Source: Solobacterium sp.
Lineage (GTDB): Bacteria; Bacillota_I; Bacilli_A; Erysipelotrichales; Erysipelotrichaceae
Assembly: GCA_017536845.1 (NCBI GenBank)
Contig: JAFWCP010000542.1
Span: 1 to 8,461 of the forward strand
Direction of reading: 5' to 3'
DNA: 8,461 bases
Shown here: piece after piece, positions 1 to 5,752 of the stretch
How positions within the stretch are numbered: position 1 is the first letter of the stretch
Layout of the letters: every line of letters starts with the position of its first letter
Made by a program: the position numbers and the translations under genes
The notes under the pieces: model-generated
Databases searched by the model: none
Told to the model about the DNA's origin: nothing
The model's input: only the letters and a program-made list of their open reading frames with translations

Positions 1-772
1 CAGCCGCATCCCCTTGCGGGGGATCTTCCATGCGGGCTGCCAGCAGCGGGTCCGGCCGGGAAGAATGTTCAGCAATAAACGCCCGCAGGGCGTGGTCAAA
101 GATCAAGGCAGTATCTTCGGCGGAAGACCTGGCGTCCATGACGATCATGGTCTTCAGCTCTTCTTCGATTTCTTCGTTGAGCATCGGGTCATCAATGCCG
201 AACAGGATCTTCATCAGGTCCAGGTCATTGACCAGGGTATTCTTCTCCCGGCGGCATTCTCGGAAGCGGACCAGCCAGTTCAGCGCTTCTTTCGCATTGC
301 CGTCTTTCAGGCATTCCAGCATGAACAGGAAGGAAGCGTCTTTTTCATTGATATCCAGGGCGTGTTCATCCTCCCCGGCGGCAAAGGCCCCCAGCCAGCT
401 GCCGTCCTCCTCGTCGGTATAGACGTGGTGCAGCAGGCGCTGCCGGCAGTTGTAGCGGATCCGGCGGGCTGCCCGGTTCCTTTCGTCATGCTCATCAAGA
501 TCCTTTTTCAGCTGCGCTTCCGCCGCCCGGAAACCGGCGGACCGGCCGTGCTCGGCAAAGCTGCGGTCCATCTCCTGCATGACTTCCTTGTTGCGGGCAT
601 ACACCAGGTCAAGACAGCGCAGCCGCTCATCCAGCTTCTCGTGCACATGCTCATAATGCTCCACCAGCACATTGCCGGCATGCGTGGGCAGTTCCCGCAC
701 ATACATGACATCTTCCTGCAGGTCCTGGATCTCCTCATTGAGGTCTCTCTGCTTGTGTCCAAAATATGCCAT
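1..772 (-). CDS. Gene C: coiled-coil protein of unknown function, third of three related genes (C-terminus beyond window)
   Basis: I do not recognise this family. The frame opens at an ATG one base after the stop of gene B (TGA-T-ATG) and stays open for 257 codons to the window edge, so the 3' end is missing. Only a weak SD (CAGG) precedes it, which suggests translation by coupling to gene B. Residues about 5-100 are charged and heptad-like, consistent with a coiled coil. Then come Trp126-Leu127, an Asn-Glu-Lys motif at 142-144, a hydrophobic helix (146-155) and WLVRFRE at 166-172. These landmarks recur in the same order in genes A and B, and the Lys-to-aromatic spacing is nearly the same (22 residues here, 21 in A and B). 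I infer a diverged paralogue. No membrane segment is visible in the part present; it may be soluble or may carry one beyond the edge. The last visible residues are acidic and proline-rich, like the linkers of A and B. Coding status is secure; function is unknown. Confidence 0.8.
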   Translation of the reverse strand, partial: MAYFGHKQRDLNEEIQDLQEDVMYVRELPTHAGNVLVEHYEHVHEKLDERLRCLDLVYARNKEVMQEMDRSFAEHGRSAGFRAAEAQLKKDLDEHDERNRAARRIRYNCRQRLLHHVYTDEEDGSWLGAFAAGEDEHALDINEKDASFLFMLECLKDGNAKEALNWLVRFRECRREKNTLVNDLDLMKILFGIDDPMLNEEIEEELKTMIVMDARSSAEDTALIFDHALRAFIAEHSSRPDPLLAARMEDPPQGDAA

Positions 773-773
773 A

Positions 774-2339
774 TCAGACCTGCATTCTTTCCAGCATCGA
801 CTGTGCTTCTTCCTTGTAGCCCTGCATCTGCGTCATTTCAATGCAGTATTCGTTGATCTCCTTCAGAACAGCTTCCGCCACTTCGGCCGTCGGCCGTTTG
901 GTATCTTCTTTGAACAGGCGCAGGTAGGTCCAGAACAGCCAGCCAAGCGGGACCAGCGTCACCAGCATGAACACCGGCCGGATCGCCCAAAGGAACATTG
1001 TTCCTACCGCAATGGCCATCCAGATCATGTTGTTCCTTGAGAATGCCGTTTCGTATTCATCCGCCCGGTCTTTTTTCGCGGCTGCTGCCAGCACATCCTT
1101 ATGCTGCTGTTCTTTTTCTGATTCCTCGCCAGGCGACACCGCCGCGGTAAAACCGTCATAGTCAATGACGAAGTTCTCGCTGTAGTGCTCAGCCTTCTCC
1201 AGCGCATCGGACAGAGTCGCTGCACATAACCGCAGCGCCTTGCGCTCGGAGGCGGGGTTTTCCATCATGCTGAGGCAGACATCCGCAAAGGTTTCCGTGC
1301 CGCTTTCTTCCTTGGCTTCTTCGATTTCCTGGCCATGGGCATCCAGCACCCGCTGGTAATACTGCCTGCGGGCGATGATTTCCTTTTCTTCCCCGTCAGG
1401 CTCATCGATCAGCTTCAGCAGCTCGGTTTCTTTCAGAAGCTTGCTGAAGGCGCCTTCCATCTGGCTGTTCTCCTGCACCGAGGCATTCTGCAGCCTGTCC
1501 CAAAGCCGCTGATAGCCCTTGTATTCCTGGTACAGGCGGATATGGTGCTCGGCATTCTGGGTATGGTCGGCCATTTCCTGATAGGGGAAGGGCGAAGGCG
1601 CCGGGGTGGCCGCCAGGTGGCTGACAAAGCCTTCCCGCAGGCGGTCACGTGATTCATACGCACACGCGGCCAGCCTTTCTTCCGCCTGTTCCACGGTGCC
1701 GAAGACACCGTTCATATACGCTTCCAGAAGGATGCGGCCATGGCTGTCAACCATCTGCGGGTCAAGCCCGTCGAGATAACGCAGCAGCCATTCCCGGGCA
1801 TCGGTCTCGATGCCAAAGCGCAGGAAAAGCAGGGTGAAGAACAACGCTGTCTTTTCCCTGTTTTTCAGCATCGCCTGCTGGATGCAGATGTCATAGACTT
1901 CCTCATCCTGGACCAGCCTTGCCTGCAGGGCATAGTAAGCATCGCTCAGCCAGTAGGACGAAGACGACGACCACATCTGCTGCAGGATGTCCTTGCCGGA
2001 AAGCTCCCCGGCAAGGCTGCCGCGGTCAAACCGGCTGATCAAAGCCCGGACAGCATCCCGGGTTTCCTTATTGGCAGCACAGCGCTGGGCAATCAGCTGG
2101 TCGGTGATCAGGATGTTGTCACGGGCCGTCAACTGCCGCTCCGCCCGGACGACTTCCTCATGGAAGCGGCTGATCTGGTGCATCAGGTCCTCAGACTGCC
2201 TTTCGATGACCTCGGAAGCCTGCTTCAGAAGGTCCAGGTCGGCATCCACCCGCAGCTGGAACCCTTCCACGCTGTCACGGAATTCCTGCGCCGTATTGCG
2301 TATGGTTTCTTCTTTCTTTTCTTCCGAAATCTCACTCAT
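774..2339 (-). CDS. Gene B: coiled-coil membrane protein of unknown function (521 aa)
   Basis: No family is recognised. Its start ATG overlaps the stop of gene A by four bases (ATGA), with a GGGAG SD at 2347-2351 seven bases upstream inside gene A, so the two are almost certainly co-translated. Layout seen: an acidic N-terminus, a coiled coil over about 25-75, a helical domain with a run of five serines followed by Tyr-Trp130-Leu131, Asn-Arg-Glu-Lys at 160-163, a hydrophobic stretch (164-175), WLLRYLD at 184-190, a long charged helical linker (about 265-385), IDYDG at 392-396, and two closely spaced likely membrane segments (about 438-453 and 456-474). A cytoplasmic-looking helical tail of about 45 residues closes it. 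There is no signal peptide, so a tail-side membrane anchor with a large N-terminal soluble part is likely. The landmarks match genes A and C, suggesting paralogy. The role is unknown; a structural or scaffold subunit at the membrane is only a guess. Confidence 0.85.
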   Translation of the reverse strand: MSEISEEKKEETIRNTAQEFRDSVEGFQLRVDADLDLLKQASEVIERQSEDLMHQISRFHEEVVRAERQLTARDNILITDQLIAQRCAANKETRDAVRALISRFDRGSLAGELSGKDILQQMWSSSSSYWLSDAYYALQARLVQDEEVYDICIQQAMLKNREKTALFFTLLFLRFGIETDAREWLLRYLDGLDPQMVDSHGRILLEAYMNGVFGTVEQAEERLAACAYESRDRLREGFVSHLAATPAPSPFPYQEMADHTQNAEHHIRLYQEYKGYQRLWDRLQNASVQENSQMEGAFSKLLKETELLKLIDEPDGEEKEIIARRQYYQRVLDAHGQEIEEAKEESGTETFADVCLSMMENPASERKALRLCAATLSDALEKAEHYSENFVIDYDGFTAAVSPGEESEKEQQHKDVLAAAAKKDRADEYETAFSRNNMIWMAIAVGTMFLWAIRPVFMLVTLVPLGWLFWTYLRLFKEDTKRPTAEVAEAVLKEINEYCIEMTQMQGYKEEAQSMLERMQV

Positions 2340-4000
2340 TCCTGTTCTCCCTGCACAAACGCCTTTTTCAGCGCCCGGCTCTGTTTTTCATAGGCTTCAT
2401 ACATCTGGTTCCACGTTTTCAGCTCGGCCTGCACACCGGCAATCTGCGCATTGAGCGTATCCATTTCACTTCTTGTCCGCCTGACCCCGGATACCGCCTG
2501 GCTCACCAGCCCGCCAATGGCAATGGCAAGGCCAAAGACAAGGACGGCACGGTATTCCGGCACCGACAGAAGCCCGGCAAGGCAGCCGGCAAACAGGACA
2601 TACAGCCCCATTGTCCGCCACGAGCCAAACACGTAGGCTTCCGAGCGCTGGGCAAACAGCCTGGCACCGGCATCGGACGGCTGACGGAAGGTGTCGAGAT
2701 ACAGCTGCCCGCCGCAGACGGCAACCGCCGCCAGCACGACCAGCCAGCCCCACGGCCCGATCAGCACCGCATACAGCACCGCCATGATAAGCAAGCCGGC
2801 GCAGACCATCCGGAACCAGCCGAACTTCCCCCCGGCCAGGACCGTTTCCTCATCTGCCCTGACCCTCAGCTGCACACCGTCAAAGTCGCAGTAGACATGG
2901 TCGGGAATGCGCACCCTGTTCGCCCGCATCAGCTCCCGGAACCCTTCTGCAATCTCTTCTTCAAACAGCTTCCGGGCAAGCCGGGACAGCGCCCCGCTTT
3001 CCTCAAACACCGCCTTCCGCCAGAATTCCGCCAGGGGGACATCCTCCTTGACCCTGCGGCCGGGGAAGATGACATTGAGGTTCTCGCTTTCATCCGCATC
3101 CTCGGCATCGATAAAGGCATCAAACTGCGGCCGGAAGGTTTCCGGCGCGGCTTCCTCCTGCGGGGCCAGCAGGTTTTCCTTACGGGCATCCTGCAGGATT
3201 TCCATCAGGCTGTCATAGTCACGGGAATACTTCTTCAGCAGCGGGAATTCTTCCGTCACCGGCAGCTTCCGGCTGAGGAAATACTGTTTCACCTCACTCT
3301 GGATATAGGGCCGGATGCAGTCGACATTGGCTTGCAGGGCCTTCTGGATATCCTTATGCCAGGGAATCAAGCCGCTCTGCTGGAAGCAGAGGAAGTCACG
3401 GTATTCCACGCCCACGCCGGTTTCCAGATCCAGGTCAAGATACTTCCGGTAATAGGCACCGGCATGGTAGCGGTCTTTCAGCAATGCGCAGATATAGACA
3501 ATATAGGCATAGACCTTTTCCGGATTGTCCTTGCGGGCGGATTCGAGATAGTGCTGTTCCTCCGTTTCCTGATAGAGGGCAATGTCACGCAGCCAGCAGG
3601 ACGGGCATTTCTTCAGCTCTTCGACATAGACATCACGATGGGCGGGGTCATGGTACATCGCCTTGACCAGGGCCCGTACCTTCAGCTTGAAACCATGCTT
3701 CAGGATATACTCATCAACATTCGATTTGAAAAGAGCGGTTGATATGCTTTCTTCCACCGCTTCCCTGTATTGTTCCTGTTCCTCGACAAACATTTCCGTC
3801 AAGGACCGCAGGTCCCCGGCGATGCCTTCCTGCACCAGCCGGAAACGGGCCATGCTGTCGGTCAGGGCGGCGGAAGTGTTCTTCAGCAGTGAAGTGCTCT
3901 GCTGCAGGGCCATGCCTCCCTTTACAAACATTTCCTGCAGCTCGTCCCTTTCCTGCTCTGCTTTCCGGATATCTTCATATGTGCTTTCTGTATCTGCCAT
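2336..4000 (-). CDS. Gene A: coiled-coil protein with four predicted membrane segments, unknown function (554 aa)
   Basis: No family is recognised. I chose the ATG at 4000 (MADTEST...). A TTG at 4018 would add six residues, and an in-frame TGA at 4025-4027 blocks anything longer. Neither start has a visible SD. Numbering from the ATG: coiled coil about 8-85, Trp136-Leu137, Asn-Pro-Glu-Lys at 159-162, hydrophobic helix 163-175, YYRKYLD at 183-189, a long linker with an acidic patch near 297-306, Cys-Asp-Phe-Asp-Gly at 371-375, then four likely membrane segments in two hairpins (about 397-414, 418-435, 463-480, 483-502). A coiled-coil tail (about 508-554) ends the protein. The gene is first in an A-B-C operon and divergent from the 62-residue gene. 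The order and spacing of landmarks match gene B, with one extra membrane hairpin. I infer a membrane subunit that assembles with B and C; the biochemical role is unknown. Confidence 0.82.
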   Translation of the reverse strand: MADTESTYEDIRKAEQERDELQEMFVKGGMALQQSTSLLKNTSAALTDSMARFRLVQEGIAGDLRSLTEMFVEEQEQYREAVEESISTALFKSNVDEYILKHGFKLKVRALVKAMYHDPAHRDVYVEELKKCPSCWLRDIALYQETEEQHYLESARKDNPEKVYAYIVYICALLKDRYHAGAYYRKYLDLDLETGVGVEYRDFLCFQQSGLIPWHKDIQKALQANVDCIRPYIQSEVKQYFLSRKLPVTEEFPLLKKYSRDYDSLMEILQDARKENLLAPQEEAAPETFRPQFDAFIDAEDADESENLNVIFPGRRVKEDVPLAEFWRKAVFEESGALSRLARKLFEEEIAEGFRELMRANRVRIPDHVYCDFDGVQLRVRADEETVLAGGKFGWFRMVCAGLLIMAVLYAVLIGPWGWLVVLAAVAVCGGQLYLDTFRQPSDAGARLFAQRSEAYVFGSWRTMGLYVLFAGCLAGLLSVPEYRAVLVFGLAIAIGGLVSQAVSGVRRTRSEMDTLNAQIAGVQAELKTWNQMYEAYEKQSRALKKAFVQGEQE

Positions 4001-4006
4001 AGGGAT

Positions 4007-4012
4007 ATTGTA
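4007..4012 (-). promoter_or_regulatory. Possible -10 box (TACAAT) of a leaderless gene A transcript
   Basis: TACAAT ends six bases before the gene A ATG at 4000, and no SD-like sequence separates them. That geometry is what a leaderless promoter shows, with transcription starting at or beside the A of ATG. No good -35 hexamer lies 17 bases upstream (GTACGG). A competing weak promoter further upstream is TTGTAT at 4059-4064 with AACAAT at 4036-4041. This rests on a single hexamer, so it is tentative. Confidence 0.3.
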
Positions 4013-4036
4013 CCGCAATTTGATTCAGACCGTACA

Positions 4037-4065
4037 TTGTTATTTTCCTGCTTTTCATATACAAT
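4037..4065 (+). promoter_or_regulatory. Sigma-70/SigA-type promoter for the 62-residue gene
   Basis: TTGTTA at 4037-4042 (four of six matches to TTGACA) and TACAAT at 4060-4065 (five of six matches to TATAAT) are separated by exactly 17 bases. The predicted start near 4072 gives a leader of about 20 bases that contains the GAGG SD. The region is AT-rich compared with its surroundings, and the promoter overlaps the upstream region of the divergent gene A, so the two units may influence each other. Confidence 0.6.
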
Positions 4066-4091
4066 AATTCCAGCATAAGTGAGGTTGCAGT

Positions 4092-4280
4092 ATGGAAAAC
4101 CGGATGACAGATGAATACCTGCAGTTTTTATCAAGACTTGAAGCAAAGGAAATGATCTCCTATATGATCAAAGCCGGGGCCGATGATGCGCTGATCGCGA
4201 AAATCGTCAACCAGTATTACGGCTACGATACCGAAATGACAAATCTGCTTCTTCAGGAACTCCGTTCGGAAGCGGACTGA
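4092..4280 (+). CDS. Small helical protein, unknown function (62 aa)
   Basis: This is the only plus-strand gene I accept. It has a GTGAGG SD at 4079-4084 seven bases before the ATG, a well-formed promoter upstream and an intrinsic terminator 15 bases after the TGA, which makes it convincing despite its length. The product is predicted to be almost entirely helical. An N-terminal helix covers about 5-28 (LSRLEAKEMISYMIKAG), followed by DDALIAKIVNQYYGYD (31-46), which has a turn-helix look, then an amphipathic C-terminal helix. It has no membrane segment, no cysteines and no obvious catalytic motif. A later in-frame Met (residue 5) is possible, but the SD favours the first. It could be a small regulator or an adaptor; I cannot assign it to a family. 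It lies between corA (convergent) and the A-B-C operon (divergent). Confidence 0.75.
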   Translation: MENRMTDEYLQFLSRLEAKEMISYMIKAGADDALIAKIVNQYYGYDTEMTNLLLQELRSEAD

Positions 4281-4295
4281 TGATCGCATGGTCAG

Positions 4296-4318
4296 CCGGA
4301 CATCCGTCCGGTTTTTTT
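4296..4318 (+). terminator. Rho-independent terminator of the 62-residue gene
   Basis: A perfect six-pair GC-rich stem (CCGGAC, loop ATCC, GTCCGG) is followed directly by seven T residues on the plus strand. It begins 15 bases after the stop of the small gene. This is a textbook intrinsic terminator in the plus direction. Confidence 0.85.
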
Positions 4319-4324
4319 CTTTTG

Positions 4325-4348
4325 AAAGGGACCTTGCGGTCCCTTTTT
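4325..4348. terminator. Second hairpin, probable terminator of the corA unit (possibly bidirectional)
   Basis: A nine-pair perfect stem, AAAGGGACC / GGTCCCTTT, has a four-base loop and starts two bases past the corA stop codon. On the minus strand the loop reads GCAA, a stable GNRA tetraloop, but only three U residues follow before C. On the plus strand five T residues follow. It probably ends corA transcription and backs up the first terminator for read-through from the left. Confidence 0.65.
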
Positions 4349-4349
4349 C

Positions 4350-5267
4350 CTACAGCCATTTTTTTCTTCTGAAATAGATCAGTGAAGCGATCACGATCAG
4401 GATGCACAGCACGATGACGCCCGGATAGCCGAACTGCCATGTCAGCTCCGGCATGTTCTGGAAATTCATGCCGAACCAGCCGGTGATCAGCGTCAAAGGC
4501 ATGAAGATGGTGGCAATGACCGTCAGGTAGGTCATGAGGTTGTTCTGCCGGATCGAAAGCTGTTCAGAGACAAGGTCACGCAGCTGGGAGATGTATTCCC
4601 GCAGCCGCACCACCTGGTCATTGAGCCGCTCCGCCCGGTCCGACAGAAGCCGGAAATAACGAAGGTTGTCTTCCTGGAAGAAGTTGTTTTCGTTTTCTTC
4701 CAGTTCCTTGGCAACATCCATCATGTGTTCATAATGGGTATGCATGTCCAGCAGGTCATAGCGGATATCATTGAGCTGCACCGGATAGGATTCAATCCTG
4801 CCCTTCATGATGTCATCTTCCATCAGGCTCAGCTCCCGCTCGATGTTTTCAATCAGGGCCGGATCATCAATGATGGTTTCTTCCAGGAAGTCATACAGGA
4901 AACGCTCCAGCGAAGGCAGGCGCCATTTCCTTGTCAGGTGGATCTTTTCCACCAGCTTTTCCGAATAGTCATCATTGTCGATCAGGATGATGCCGGTTTC
5001 GTCCAGGGCAAAGGCCAGCTTGAACTTTTTCTCGCTGAAGTTGATATGGTCGGGGATGTTCAGGGTCCCGGTCAGGGAATCGTAGTTGACGATCGCCTTG
5101 GTTTCATGGATCTGGTTCAGGTCAAGATCCATATCAATGCCCATGTTGAAGACCGGTTTGGCCTCGATGTATTCATCCACGGTCAGCACCGCCACATAGG
5201 GAGGGTTCTTCACCGCCTCTTCCCGGCTGCACGGGATCAGTGATTCTCTGATGAAATAATATGACAT
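4350..5267 (-). CDS. corA: CorA family divalent cation (Mg2+) channel
   Basis: CorA proteins are homopentameric inner-membrane channels that admit Mg2+ (some also Co2+, Ni2+ or Zn2+). At 305 residues this matches a normal full-length member. It has an N-terminal cytoplasmic alpha/beta domain (about 1-130), long charged helices forming the funnel (about 135-240), a first membrane helix (about 244-263) ending in the signature Gly-Met-Asn at 266-268, a short periplasmic loop with the usual MPEL (272-275), a second membrane helix (about 282-299) and a basic tail ending RRKKWL, typical of the family. A GGAG SD sits nine bases before the ATG. It follows the DUF3842 gene by 65 nt, a gap that contains a TATAAT, so it may be read from the operon and from its own promoter. 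Exact ion preference cannot be read from the sequence. Confidence 0.95.
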   Translation of the reverse strand: MSYYFIRESLIPCSREEAVKNPPYVAVLTVDEYIEAKPVFNMGIDMDLDLNQIHETKAIVNYDSLTGTLNIPDHINFSEKKFKLAFALDETGIILIDNDDYSEKLVEKIHLTRKWRLPSLERFLYDFLEETIIDDPALIENIERELSLMEDDIMKGRIESYPVQLNDIRYDLLDMHTHYEHMMDVAKELEENENNFFQEDNLRYFRLLSDRAERLNDQVVRLREYISQLRDLVSEQLSIRQNNLMTYLTVIATIFMPLTLITGWFGMNFQNMPELTWQFGYPGVIVLCILIVIASLIYFRRKKWL

Positions 5268-5287
5268 ACACTCATTCTCCGCTTTTC

Positions 5288-5293
5288 ATTATA
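5288..5293 (-). promoter_or_regulatory. Possible -10 box (TATAAT) upstream of corA
   Basis: There is a perfect TATAAT in the 65-nt gap between the DUF3842 gene and corA. The hexamer 17 bases upstream (TCGCAC) is a poor -35, and no TGN extension precedes the box. The predicted start near 5281 would leave a leader of only about 14 bases beginning at the SD. It is a weak or conditional promoter at best, possibly a chance match. Confidence 0.3.
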
Positions 5294-5332
5294 TCCTGTA
5301 CTCACATTCGGTGCGATGAAAAATGCCGAAGG

Positions 5333-5752
5333 CTACAGGCCGCTTTCCTTCTGGTACGCAGCAATGGCCCTGACCGCCTCTTCGACAAGCCGGCCGGTAT
5401 TTGTTTCCGTGACGCCGATGATCACGCTGTCGCAATGAGACAAAGGGATCAGGAAGCGGGCCGCATCGCTGCAGCCCACGGCGGCCGCCATTTCCGCCGT
5501 CACTTCCCCCAGCATGGAATCGGCAATCGCGATGCCGATGGGGCCGACGATGACATCGGCCTTGCGGCAGCACACCTTTACGGCGTTTTCCCCGGTGGCC
5601 GCATGGTCGCAGCCGGCCTTGATCATGGCCGAAGTAGCCAGGGAGTTGGTGCCGACCGCAGTGATTTCAATATTGGCAAGCGAGGCCTTCAGGCAGCTGA
5701 TCAGCTGGCGGCCGATGCCGCCGCCCTGGGCGTCAATGACCAGGATTTTCAT
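5333..5752 (-). CDS. DUF3842 family protein
   Basis: The 139-residue product matches what I know of DUF3842, a small single-domain family common in Clostridia and Erysipelotrichia with no assigned function. It opens with a strand and glycine-rich loop (MKILVIDAQGGGIGRQL, 1-17) that resembles a Rossmann-type nucleotide-binding turn. Conserved-looking blocks follow: GTNSLATSAMIKAG (34-47), GPIGIAIADSMLGEVT (70-85) and IPLSHCDSVIIGV (102-114), with several small residues and cysteines. No membrane segment is present. Its ATG overlaps the pyrophosphatase stop by four bases (ATGA), with GGAGG at 5757-5761 four bases upstream, so the two are translationally coupled. The context suggests a role linked to nucleotide, pyrophosphate or metal homeostasis, but this is inference only. 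The family call is fairly confident; the function is unknown. Confidence 0.85.
   Translation of the reverse strand: MKILVIDAQGGGIGRQLISCLKASLANIEITAVGTNSLATSAMIKAGCDHAATGENAVKVCCRKADVIVGPIGIAIADSMLGEVTAEMAAAVGCSDAARFLIPLSHCDSVIIGVTETNTGRLVEEAVRAIAAYQKESGL

Noticed and set aside
14..856. 280-codon plus-strand open frame
   Set aside because: It lies antisense to gene C and the end of gene B, has no SD, spans two coupled minus-strand genes and reads as a low-complexity shadow of GC-rich codons.
1740..2393. 217-codon plus-strand open frame
   Set aside because: It is a shadow of gene B and crosses the well-defined A/B junction, with no independent start signals.
2897..3742. 281-codon plus-strand open frame
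   Set aside because: It is antisense to gene A, which has coherent coiled-coil and membrane architecture and coupled junctions; the plus frame has no such structure and no SD.
3922..4146. 74-codon minus-strand open frame across the divergent promoter region
   Set aside because: It overlaps the starts of both gene A and the small plus-strand gene out of frame and has no SD; chance opening in an AT-rich gap.
4725..5243. 172-codon plus-strand open frame
   Set aside because: It is antisense to corA, whose GMN signature and membrane helices make the minus-strand call secure.
5317..5332. Small hairpin (GCC-TTC-GGC) followed by ATTTTT after the DUF3842 stop, minus strand
   Set aside because: The stem is only three pairs, too weak for an intrinsic terminator; read-through into corA is more likely.
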